A stretch of DNA of 29,920 bases from CCY15215 sp034932145. GTDB lineage: Bacteria; Cyanobacteriota; Cyanobacteriia; Cyanobacteriales; Spirulinaceae. Below are positions 23,848 through 29,920 of this stretch, piece after piece; the first letter of the stretch is position 1, and every line of letters begins with the position of its first letter. The translations under genes and the position numbers were made by a program. A model generated the notes under the pieces. It was not told the origin of the DNA and did not search any database. It worked only from the letters and a program-made list of their open reading frames with translations. The DNA is taken from assembly GCF_034932145.1 (NCBI RefSeq), contig NZ_JAYGHV010000011.1, forward strand, positions 1 through 29,920, written 5' to 3'.

Positions 23848-25212
23848 TTATTTAATCCAGACTGTTTTGATATTGACAAACTCGTGAATTCCTTGAATGC
23901 TGAGTTCTCTGCCATAGCCAGAACGCTTGATCCCACCGAAAGGTAAGCGCGGATCGGATTTAACTAAACCATTAATAAAGATGGCACCGGCTTCAATTTC
24001 TTCGATCGCGCGATCGCGTTCTTGTTCATCATTCGTCCAGACGCTGGCACCCAAACCTAAAGGGGTCGCATTAGCTAAGGCGATCGCTTCATCGATATTT
24101 TTGACCCGGAAAAATAAGGCAACAGGACCAAAAAATTCTTCGGTATTGGCAGGAGATTCGACGGGAATTTCAGTCAAAATAGTGGGTGGATAAAAGTTGC
24201 CTTTTCCTGCTAATGGTTTGCCCCCAATTAAAACTTTTGCCCCCATCTCGACGCTTTTTTGCACTTGGGTGGCGATCTCGTCGCGAATGGCAGATGTGGC
24301 CAACGGACCAATATCCGTATCTTCTGACATAGGATCCCCCACTTTTAAAGTTTGAAATTTGGCGAGAAGTTTCTTCTCAAATTCGTCGGCGATCGCCTCA
24401 CTAACAATAAACCGTTTGGCAGCAATACAGGATTGTCCGTTGTTTAGCATCCTAGCAGTGGTTCCCATCGCCACAGCCTCATCGATATTGGCGCTATCAA
24501 GGACAATAAAGGGGTCACTGCCTCCCAATTCCAAAACGGTCTTTTTAATATGTTTCCCGGCAATAGATGCCAAACTCGCCCCGGCGGGTTCGCTGCCTGT
24601 TAAAGTGGCAGCTTGTACGCGATCGTCAGCGATTACAGATTCAACTTGGGATGCACCAATTAACAAAGTTTGGAAGGCTCCATCGGGAAAGCCAGCTTGT
24701 GAGATAATTTCTTCAATGGCGATCGCGCATTGAGGGACATTAGAAGCGTGTTTGAGGAGTCCCACATTCCCAGCCATCAATGCAGGGGCTGCAAAGCGAA
24801 ATACCTGCCAGAAAGGGAAATTCCAGGGCATAACCGCAAGGATGATGCCGAGGGGTTGATAGCGGACAAAAGCGGAACTGCCATCGCTTTTGCTTGGTAT
24901 ATCCTTGAGAAAATCGGCGGCATTGTCGGCATAATAGCGACAAACGAGGGCGCATTTTTTCGCCTCCGCGATCGCGCTTTTTAAGGGTTTTCCCATTTCC
25001 AGGGTCATAATTTTGCCGTATTCCTCGGCATTTTTGTCCAGCAGATCCGCCGCAGTGTGCAGCCAGGCGGCGCGATCGCTCATTTTCGTCTTACGATAGC
25101 GGACAAAGGCAGACTGTCCTCGTGCTAATTTAGTTTGAATTTCTTCAGCCGTTAGCGGTGCAAAGGTTTTCAGCGTTTCGCCGTTAGCCGGATTAATTGT
25201 TGCGATCGCCAT
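23848..25212 (-). CDS. gabD: Succinic semialdehyde dehydrogenase
   Basis: This NAD(P)-dependent aldehyde dehydrogenase (454 aa) oxidises succinic semialdehyde to succinate. Motifs include MPWNFPFWQVFR (cofactor-binding lead), LTGSEPAG (205-211), catalytic Glu228 in VLELGGSDPF and catalytic Cys262 in NNGQSCIAAKRF. LPFGGIKRSGYGRELS near the C-terminus is typical of the GabD/YneI subgroup. GAGAGGAA lies right before the ATG. It is encoded first, 118 nt upstream of the 2-oxoglutarate decarboxylase gene on the same strand. Together they convert 2-oxoglutarate to succinate, replacing 2-oxoglutarate dehydrogenase. The coenzyme preference cannot be read from the sequence here. Confidence 0.92.
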   Translation of the reverse strand: MAIATINPANGETLKTFAPLTAEEIQTKLARGQSAFVRYRKTKMSDRAAWLHTAADLLDKNAEEYGKIMTLEMGKPLKSAIAEAKKCALVCRYYADNAADFLKDIPSKSDGSSAFVRYQPLGIILAVMPWNFPFWQVFRFAAPALMAGNVGLLKHASNVPQCAIAIEEIISQAGFPDGAFQTLLIGASQVESVIADDRVQAATLTGSEPAGASLASIAGKHIKKTVLELGGSDPFIVLDSANIDEAVAMGTTARMLNNGQSCIAAKRFIVSEAIADEFEKKLLAKFQTLKVGDPMSEDTDIGPLATSAIRDEIATQVQKSVEMGAKVLIGGKPLAGKGNFYPPTILTEIPVESPANTEEFFGPVALFFRVKNIDEAIALANATPLGLGASVWTNDEQERDRAIEEIEAGAIFINGLVKSDPRLPFGGIKRSGYGRELSIQGIHEFVNIKTVWIK

Positions 25213-25347
25213 TTCCTCTCCCCATCTTTAAAATGTAAAACTCTTTATTGTATCTCTAGTCTATTCTTCCCTATCTTGTCTAAACGAAAATTCGGTATAT
25301 TTTTTAACAAATTTATATTTTCTTAACTTTACTTTTTGTAATTTATA

Positions 25348-25375
25348 TTGACAAAAGTAACATCAAGTGTATTCT
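25348..25375 (+). promoter_or_regulatory. Sigma70-like promoter candidate
   Basis: TTGACA (25348-25353), 16-nt spacer, TATTCT (25370-25375). The -35 is consensus. It points towards the SH3-like fragment. It is a sequence match only. Confidence 0.35.
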
Positions 25376-25394
25376 TTGCTGAGGCGATCGCGTT

Positions 25395-25424
25395 TTGTGA
25401 CAATTTTCACAGTTTTGCTATACT
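25395..25424 (+). promoter_or_regulatory. Second promoter candidate upstream of the SH3-like fragment
   Basis: TTGTGA (25395-25400), 18-nt spacer, TATACT (25419-25424). A small GTGA/TCAC inverted repeat overlaps the -35 and could be an operator half-site. It is a sequence match only. Confidence 0.3.
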
Positions 25425-25500
25425 TGGCATAACCGATTACGATTGTTTTGATATAATTGATGCCGATCTTATAGCAGAATATACCAACACTAAGATATAG

Positions 25501-25629
25501 CGGTGTTTAGGGAAATTTGTTCGTTTGAATGGAGTGGTTTGGTATTACGTTAAAGTTGTTCAAGGTCCCAATAGTCAAGTTAATGGCAGAGAAGGATGGG
25601 TAAATTCTGATTATCTAAATTGTGATTAG
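25501..25629 (+). pseudogene. Remnant of an SH3-like domain protein
   Basis: In one plus-strand frame, 42 codons after an in-frame TAG (25498-25500) read KFVRLNGVVWYYVKVVQGPN and NGREGWVNSDYLNCD before a stop. This is the pattern of the last strands of a bacterial SH3 domain (WYKV...GREGWVxSxYL). There is no start codon with a ribosome site in frame, and the upstream frame is blocked by the TAG, so the gene seems to have lost its 5' part. Promoter-like sequences lie 80-150 bp upstream. Confidence 0.5.
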
Positions 25630-25693
25630 ATTGTATTAATCGAAAATGCGATCGCCTTCTACTTGAATTCTGTTTGAATTCTGCGATCGCACT

Positions 25694-25960
25694 TCAACTT
25701 CCTAAAACAAACCTGAGAATAATACCAATAGTTGTCGCAGCAATCAAACTAAAAGCAAGATTAACAACCCATTGAGTCCCTTCTCGATAAGCCTCGGATT
25801 TCTCTACGGAAATTTCTAAACGATCTACCGATTTTTCTAGGCGATCAAACTTCTCTGTTGTTGTTCGTTCAAAATGATCTGCTGACTGTTCTAAACGATC
25901 TAAGCGAGTATTAATTTCTTTAAGTTGTTCGAGAATTTGAGTGGTTTCCGATCGCATCAT
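25694..25960 (-). CDS. Short coiled-coil protein with C-terminal membrane anchor
   Basis: Residues about 1-60 form a heptad-type coiled coil with repeated RLDRLEQS / KFDRLEKSVDRLEISVEKSE motifs, and the C-terminus (WVVNLAFSLIAATTIGIILR) is one transmembrane helix, giving a tail-anchored oligomer. Short proteins of this shape are common in cyanobacteria and have no agreed role; some resemble phage holin-associated XhlA-like or DUF1640-like proteins. I favour ATG 25960 (88 aa), since GGAG lies 8 nt upstream of it. The longer frame from 25984 would place that ribosome site inside the gene. It is upstream of nothing obvious and on the same strand as the WD40 kinase, which ends in the opposite flank direction. 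Confidence 0.72.
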   Translation of the reverse strand: MMRSETTQILEQLKEINTRLDRLEQSADHFERTTTEKFDRLEKSVDRLEISVEKSEAYREGTQWVVNLAFSLIAATTIGIILRFVLGS

Positions 25961-26011
25961 AATAATTGCTCCAATTAAACTCATATATATTTTGCAAGTT
26001 TAACACCAAAC

Positions 26012-27817
26012 TCAAACCCCTATAGCAGCGCGATCGCCACTCTTCCAAATTCTCACAGTCTTATCAAAACTGCCACTGGCCAAAATATTTCCATCAGGAC
26101 TAAACGCTAACCCCTTCACGGCACCGAGATGATCCGTTAAAGTCAGGAACTCCTGACAAGTTGCGACTTCCCAAAACTTAATTGCACCCTCTTCACTCCC
26201 ACTGGCTAAAATGCGCCCATCGGGACTAAAGGCGATCGCCGCAACACTCTTTTGATGTCCGATCAAACTCCCCATTTCCGTCCCCGTTTCCACCTCCCAT
26301 AACTTAATCGTCCGATCTTGACTGCTACTGGCCAAAGTCTTTCCATCGGGACTAAAGGCGATCGCCGTTATCCCTGCAAACATCCCCGAATGCCCCTTAA
26401 ACTGAGCAATTTCCTCCCCCGTCTCCACCTCCCAAAGGCGCACAATTTTATCGAACCCTCCCGCAGCTAAAAGTTTCCCCTCGGGACTAAAGGCCAAACA
26501 CCACATCCCCTCGGGACTGTCCCATAAACGCTCTTTTTTCTCCTCCTCTCGCACCTTAATTCCCCGACCCATTCCCCCACTGGCCAAAAGCTGCCCATCG
26601 GGACTAAACGCCACGCATAGCACCCCTGCAAGGTCTTGAAACTCCGCGATCGCCTTTCCTTGGGGAAGTTGCCAAACTTTAAGACTGCGATCCAAACTTC
26701 CCACGGCTAATTTTCTCCCGTCTTGGCTAAAAGTCAGAGATGAAACGCTATTTTGTTGTCCCGTTAAAGTGCGAATACTCCACAACGCTTGCATCGGCCA
26801 GAGATTCACCGTGCGATCGCGGCTACCACTGGCCAAAACGCTACCATCGGGACTAAAGGCCACGCAGGTAACGCCGTCAATGTGGGCTGTAAGGGTGTGT
26901 ATACAGTGCCAATCCTTCATTAGGATGTACGGGATGTCTGAGGCATTCAGTGCCGCCAATGCCTCTAAAACCGCATTTGCAGAAGGATAGCGATCGCGGG
27001 TCGCCCTGGCTAACATTCCCTCTAAAATTCTGCCGAGGCGATCGTCAACAGGACTCGGCAAAACCTCCCGCCATTGCCATCGGGCTGCCCCCACATCGTA
27101 CAATTCCAGAGGATCGATGCCCGTGAGTAGATGAATGCAAGTCACCGCCAAACCGTAGAGATCGCTGCTGTAGGAAACCTGCCCAAAAGCCTGTTCTGGC
27201 GCAGAATAACCCACAGTTCCAATACTCGTTCCCCTCTTTTTTAACGCCGTTTCCGTTGCATATTTCGCCGCCCCAAAATCCACCAAAACCAAAGACCCAT
27301 CGCACTGACGGCGAATAATATTTTCCGGTTTAATATCTCGATGAATCACTTTCCCTGCATGAACAAACGCTAACACCGAGAGTAAATCCTTCAAAACTTG
27401 CCATACTTCCGACTCCGTAAAAGTCCCCTTTGATCGCAACTCCGAGGCCAAATTTTCCCCCGCGATCGCCTCTTGAACAATGTACTGTTGGCGATCCTGC
27501 TCAAAATGAGCGTAAAGTTCGGGAATATGGGGATGTTTTCCCAACTCCTCCAACCGCATCGCCTCCTGCTGGAAAAGGTCGGCAGCCTTTTGCCAATTTC
27601 CCTGCTCTTGGGGATAAAATTGTTTCACAACACAGTCGGGATGAGAAGGTTTGTACTCATCCCGCGCTAAAAAAGTTCGCCCGAACCCTCCCGAGGCGAT
27701 CGCCTGCATGAGTCGATAGCGTTGGGCGAGAAGTAATTTCCTCCCGCAATTGTGACAAAAATTAGCATTGTCGATGTTGACAGGTTTCCTACAGTCTGGA
27801 TTGGGGCAGTAACTCAT
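26012..27817 (-). CDS. Ser/Thr kinase with zinc ribbon and seven-bladed WD40 propeller
   Basis: The 601-aa protein (from ATG 27817, MSYCPNPDCR, the usual start of this cyanobacterial family; an upstream in-frame start at 27850 adds 11 non-family residues) has three parts. A zinc ribbon has Cys4, Cys9, Cys21 and Cys24. The Hanks-type kinase (about 33-290) has SGGFGRTF, Lys65, catalytic HRD 159-161 and DFG 180-182, all intact. The C-terminal WD40 domain shows seven AFSPDG-type blades (at 320, 362, 403, 442, 487, 529, 571), the third being the most degenerate. The propeller probably recruits the substrate. The gene is divergent from glnB with a 125-bp shared upstream region. The target is unknown. 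Confidence 0.94.
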   Translation of the reverse strand: MSYCPNPDCRKPVNIDNANFCHNCGRKLLLAQRYRLMQAIASGGFGRTFLARDEYKPSHPDCVVKQFYPQEQGNWQKAADLFQQEAMRLEELGKHPHIPELYAHFEQDRQQYIVQEAIAGENLASELRSKGTFTESEVWQVLKDLLSVLAFVHAGKVIHRDIKPENIIRRQCDGSLVLVDFGAAKYATETALKKRGTSIGTVGYSAPEQAFGQVSYSSDLYGLAVTCIHLLTGIDPLELYDVGAARWQWREVLPSPVDDRLGRILEGMLARATRDRYPSANAVLEALAALNASDIPYILMKDWHCIHTLTAHIDGVTCVAFSPDGSVLASGSRDRTVNLWPMQALWSIRTLTGQQNSVSSLTFSQDGRKLAVGSLDRSLKVWQLPQGKAIAEFQDLAGVLCVAFSPDGQLLASGGMGRGIKVREEEKKERLWDSPEGMWCLAFSPEGKLLAAGGFDKIVRLWEVETGEEIAQFKGHSGMFAGITAIAFSPDGKTLASSSQDRTIKLWEVETGTEMGSLIGHQKSVAAIAFSPDGRILASGSEEGAIKFWEVATCQEFLTLTDHLGAVKGLAFSPDGNILASGSFDKTVRIWKSGDRAAIGV

Positions 27818-27942
27818 AGACAACCGAAAGATTGTTCCCAACTTTAACAAAATTTCTTGAATTCCCCTGCAATAAAATCCTCGCTCTCTCTGTAAGATTT
27901 ATAGAGGTAAATTCATCGATCGATTATTGAGGAGCTAAACCA

Positions 27943-28281
27943 TTGAAAAAAGTAGAAGCCATTATCCGACCCTTTAAACTTGATGAAGTCAAGATCGCTC
28001 TCGTTAACGCTGGGATCGTAGGTATGACTGTTTCGGAAGTACGCGGTTTTGGACGGCAGAAAGGTCAAACCGAACGCTATCGCGGTTCGGAATACACGGT
28101 AGAGTTTTTACAAAAGCTCAAAGTAGAAGTCGTTGTCGAAGATTCACAAGTCGAAATGGTTGTAGAGAAAATCATCACGGCGGCCAAGACTGGAGAGATC
28201 GGCGATGGCAAAATCTTTATCTCGCCAGTAGAAGAAATTGTTCGCATTCGCACTGGCGAGAGGAATCTCGAGGCGGTTTAA
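27943..28281 (+). CDS. glnB: Nitrogen regulatory protein PII (GlnB)
   Basis: PII is the trimeric sensor of 2-oxoglutarate, ATP and ADP that controls N-acetylglutamate kinase, PipX, PEP carboxylase and transporters in cyanobacteria. The 112-aa sequence has the standard start KKVEAIIRPFKLDEVKIAL, the T-loop RYRGSEYTVEF with Ser49 (phosphorylated in Synechococcus PCC 7942) and Tyr51, the B-loop TGEIGDGKIF, and the RIRTGE C-loop. The start is TTG 27943, supported by GAGGAG 8 nt upstream and by alignment with the family start. I see GTAAGATTTAT upstream but not a full GTA-N8-TAC NtcA site. A GC-rich hairpin follows the stop. Confidence 0.97.
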   Translation: MKKVEAIIRPFKLDEVKIALVNAGIVGMTVSEVRGFGRQKGQTERYRGSEYTVEFLQKLKVEVVVEDSQVEMVVEKIITAAKTGEIGDGKIFISPVEEIVRIRTGERNLEAV

Positions 28282-28298
28282 TTGTAAACCAAGGGGCT

Positions 28299-28323
28299 GC
28301 GGGCGGAACCAAGTTTCGCCCGC
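28299..28323 (+). terminator. Terminator-like hairpin after glnB
   Basis: GCGGGCGGAA, loop CCAAG, TTTCGCCCGC: a 10-bp stem with one G-T pair, 17 nt after the glnB stop. The next T run (CTTTTT) is 12 nt further on, so it is not a textbook Rho-independent site. Confidence 0.55.
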
Positions 28324-28382
28324 AAGAATCCCCATCTTTTTAAATCGGGGAGATGTCAAGCGAAAATCTCCAACAATTAATG

Positions 28383-28412
28383 GGTAGGGGCGTTGCACTT
28401 AATGCCCCTACC
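28383..28412. repeat. Dispersed-type hairpin GGTAGGGGC / GCCCCTACC
   Basis: A 9-bp perfect stem, extendable to 12 bp with one G-T pair, encloses a short loop. The sequence matches the GTAGGGGCATTGCAATGCCCCTAC style of repeat found in many copies in cyanobacterial genomes. Copy number must be checked genome-wide. Confidence 0.5.
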
Positions 28413-28460
28413 TTATTTGTACATAAAAAAAGCGATCGCCTTGGCGAAGAAGCGATCGGG

Positions 28461-28490
28461 TTGATATTGTTAATATTATTAATATTATTT
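28461..28490. repeat. AT-rich short tandem repeat
   Basis: TTAATATTATTAATATTATT is a near-perfect 9-10 bp repeat of A and T only. It lies in the leader of the following gene and may be part of its promoter region. Confidence 0.5.
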
Positions 28491-28546
28491 TCAATCTTTA
28501 CCAAAATCTGCTTTACTAGGAAACTATCAATTTTAGAAAATATTAC

Positions 28547-29872
28547 ATGAGCGATCGCCCAAAAATAATCGTTCTCGACGACGATCCCACAGGTTCTCAA
28601 ACCGTTCACAGTTGCTTATTATTAATGCGCTGGGATGTGGAAACTCTGCGCTTGGGACTTGCCGATCGCGCCAGTATTGTCTTTATTTTGACCAATACTC
28701 GGGCATTAACACCAGAACAAGCAGCAGAAGTGACGCGAGAGGTTACGCGCAATCTTAAAATTGCTATTGAAGCTGAAGATATAAAAGATTTTTTGGTGGT
28801 CAGTCGTTCTGATTCTACTCTGCGCGGTCACTATCCCGTAGAAACTGATGTTATTGCCGAAGAATTGGGACCCTTTGACGCGCATTTTTTAACTCCTGCT
28901 TTTTTTGAAGGGGGACGCATTACCCGCAACAGTACCCATTATTTATTAATTGACGGGGTAGAAACTCCCGTTCACGAAACTGAATTCGCCCGAGATTCTG
29001 TCTTTGGTTACAGTTATAGTTATTTGCCAGATTATGTCGAAGAAAAGACCAAAGGACGGATTAAAAGTCAAGAGGTAGAATGTTTTTTGCTGACGGAAAT
29101 TCGCCAAGGTACTCAAGAGAGATTGATGGAGTTGCAAGGGAATGTTTGTTGTGCTGTCGATGCGGAAAAGCAATCAGATCTGGATCGTTTTGCGGAGGAT
29201 ATTCTCGCAACAGCAGGGAAGGGAAAACGCTTCTTGTTTCGCAGTGCAGCAAGTTTGCTCACTTCTTTGGCTCAATTGGGTCAACAACCCGTCCCCGCCG
29301 AAAATATGGCACAATACGAGCGATCGCCACGACCGGGAGTTGTTTTAGTGGGTTCTCATGTCCAGAAAACGACCCGACAGTTAGAACAATTATTACAAGA
29401 AACAGGAATTGCCCCGATCGAAGTGGATGTAGTGCGCTTGCGAGATAATTTAGCAGAGAAAACCTCATTACAAGCAGAAATCTTACAGAAAGTTAACACG
29501 GCGTACAATGCCGGACAAACGCCAACTATTTATACAAGTCGCAAAGAGTTACAGTTTGCTGACATTCAACAGCGTTTAGATTTTGGTCAAGAAGTTTCCC
29601 GTTTATTAATGAATATTGTCAAAGGGTTGCCTGCCGAGATAAGTTTTTTAATCAGTAAAGGTGGCATTACCTCCAATGATGTCTTAAGTACCGGTTTAGA
29701 ATTGCGATCGGCGCGATTATTAGGGCAGATTTTGCCAGGATGTTCAATGGTTATCACCCCCGAGGATCATCCCCAATTCCCCAAATTACCCGTTGTGCTT
29801 TTTCCAGGTAACGTCGGAGACGATCGCGGACTAGCAACCGTCCATCAACGCTTAAGCAAAAACAAAACATAA
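28547..29872 (+). CDS. Four-carbon acid sugar kinase family protein (OtnK/DtnK-like)
   Basis: The 441-aa protein fits this two-domain kinase family: an N-terminal sugar-binding domain opening KIIVLDDDPTGSQTVHSC, with SRSDSTLRGHYPVE and FLTPAFFEGGRITRNSTHYL, and a C-terminal nucleotide-binding domain with LVGSHVQKTTRQLEQLL, SKGGITSNDVL and VVLFPGNVGDDRGL. Known members phosphorylate D-threonate, D- or L-erythronate and similar acids. Partner genes usual in proteobacteria (a PdxA2-type dehydrogenase or an OtnC aldolase) are not seen nearby, so the substrate is open. In a phototroph, removing side-products such as erythronate or threonate is a reasonable guess. The ATG is clear but the ribosome site is weak. 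The frame ends at 29872. Confidence 0.88.
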   Translation: MSDRPKIIVLDDDPTGSQTVHSCLLLMRWDVETLRLGLADRASIVFILTNTRALTPEQAAEVTREVTRNLKIAIEAEDIKDFLVVSRSDSTLRGHYPVETDVIAEELGPFDAHFLTPAFFEGGRITRNSTHYLLIDGVETPVHETEFARDSVFGYSYSYLPDYVEEKTKGRIKSQEVECFLLTEIRQGTQERLMELQGNVCCAVDAEKQSDLDRFAEDILATAGKGKRFLFRSAASLLTSLAQLGQQPVPAENMAQYERSPRPGVVLVGSHVQKTTRQLEQLLQETGIAPIEVDVVRLRDNLAEKTSLQAEILQKVNTAYNAGQTPTIYTSRKELQFADIQQRLDFGQEVSRLLMNIVKGLPAEISFLISKGGITSNDVLSTGLELRSARLLGQILPGCSMVITPEDHPQFPKLPVVLFPGNVGDDRGLATVHQRLSKNKT

Positions 29873-29876
29873 AAAA

Positions 29877-29920
29877 CCCCAAACTCCCCAAACTCCCCAC
29901 ACCCCCCCATCTCCCCACAC
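29877..29920. repeat. C-rich low-complexity repeat at the right edge
   Basis: Repeats of CCCCAAACTCCCCAAACTCC and CCCCACACC type follow the last gene and run off the window. Such CCCCA-rich tracts are common between cyanobacterial genes. Confidence 0.6.

Larger units (their letters stand above)
25213..25693. other. Intergenic, 481 bp: candidate promoters and a decayed SH3-like fragment
   Basis: This AT-rich gap lies between the gabD start and the coiled-coil gene (both minus strand). On the plus strand it holds two promoter-like sequences and a short SH3-like reading frame, listed separately. On the minus strand it must contain the gabD promoter, which I cannot place with confidence. Confidence 0.5.

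Noticed and set aside
27880..27942. NtcA site upstream of glnB
   Set aside because: GTAAGATTTAT is present but the TAC half at the right spacing is not.
28382..28490. Small RNA gene between glnB and the kinase gene
   Set aside because: The hairpin looks like a dispersed repeat, and no promoter or terminator pair supports an independent transcript.
1..29920. CRISPR array, tRNA, rRNA, integrase or intact insertion sequence
   Set aside because: None seen: no regularly spaced repeats, no cloverleaf or rRNA-like sequence, and no transposase or recombinase motif in any frame.

Overview
The window is cyanobacterial. It is studded with GCGATCGC (HIP1-type) octamers and carries genes typical of cyanobacteria: SbtA/SbtB bicarbonate uptake, Ycf20, a plant-type glycerate kinase, MoeB with a rhodanese tail, the 2-oxoglutarate decarboxylase / succinic semialdehyde dehydrogenase pair, zinc-ribbon/WD40 Ser/Thr kinases and PII. 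Most of the sequence is AT-leaning and looks chromosomal. The conflict-type genes and the probable hypervariable target fit a filamentous or colonial species, but the genus cannot be named from this.

Layout. (1) 1-1872: the sbtA-sbtB inorganic carbon locus, visibly GC-richer than its surroundings, closed by a 20-bp perfect palindrome followed by T residues. (2) 1892-7386, minus strand: two tandem paralogous Ser/Thr kinase-NACHT-transmembrane genes overlapping by 4 nt, preceded by a broken GNAT acetyltransferase gene (7441-7783). (3) 7853-15332, plus strand and divergent from the kinases: a six-gene operon of trypco2-like protein, CHAT protease, inactive-STAND protein, MoxR AAA+ ATPase, vWA protein, and a caspase-fold/FGE-C-lectin fusion. 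This is the accessory core and looks like a conflict (immunity or suicide) system. The CHAT and iSTAND proteins share a duplicated ~58-residue adaptor. The caspase-like domain has lost its catalytic Cys. The last ~35 codons of the FGE domain have the codon signature of a diversity-generating-retroelement (DGR) variable region, but no reverse transcriptase or template repeat is in the window. (4) 15765-17676, minus: a small methyltransferase and a protein ending in two Tudor-like barrels. (5) 17970-19740, plus: a 66-aa small protein, Ycf20 and D-glycerate 3-kinase. (6) 19873-25212, minus: a secreted Cys-rich protein, MoeB-rhodanese, and the SSADH to 2-OG decarboxylase gene pair that closes the cyanobacterial TCA cycle. 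(7) 25213-25984: an intergenic stretch with a decayed SH3-like fragment, then a short coiled-coil membrane protein. (8) 26012-28281: a WD40 Ser/Thr kinase divergent from glnB (PII). (9) 28547-29872: a four-carbon acid sugar kinase family protein, then C-rich low-complexity sequence at the window edge.

How the genes may work together. In the island, the FGE/C-lectin fold is the likely ligand sensor, MoxR plus vWA the NTP-driven switch, and the trypco2/adaptor/iSTAND proteins the relays. CHAT is the only intact protease and so the likely executioner. The two membrane NACHT kinases next door could be a second, signal-transducing arm; this is inference from adjacency. I saw no tRNA, rRNA, CRISPR array, intact insertion sequence or integrase.
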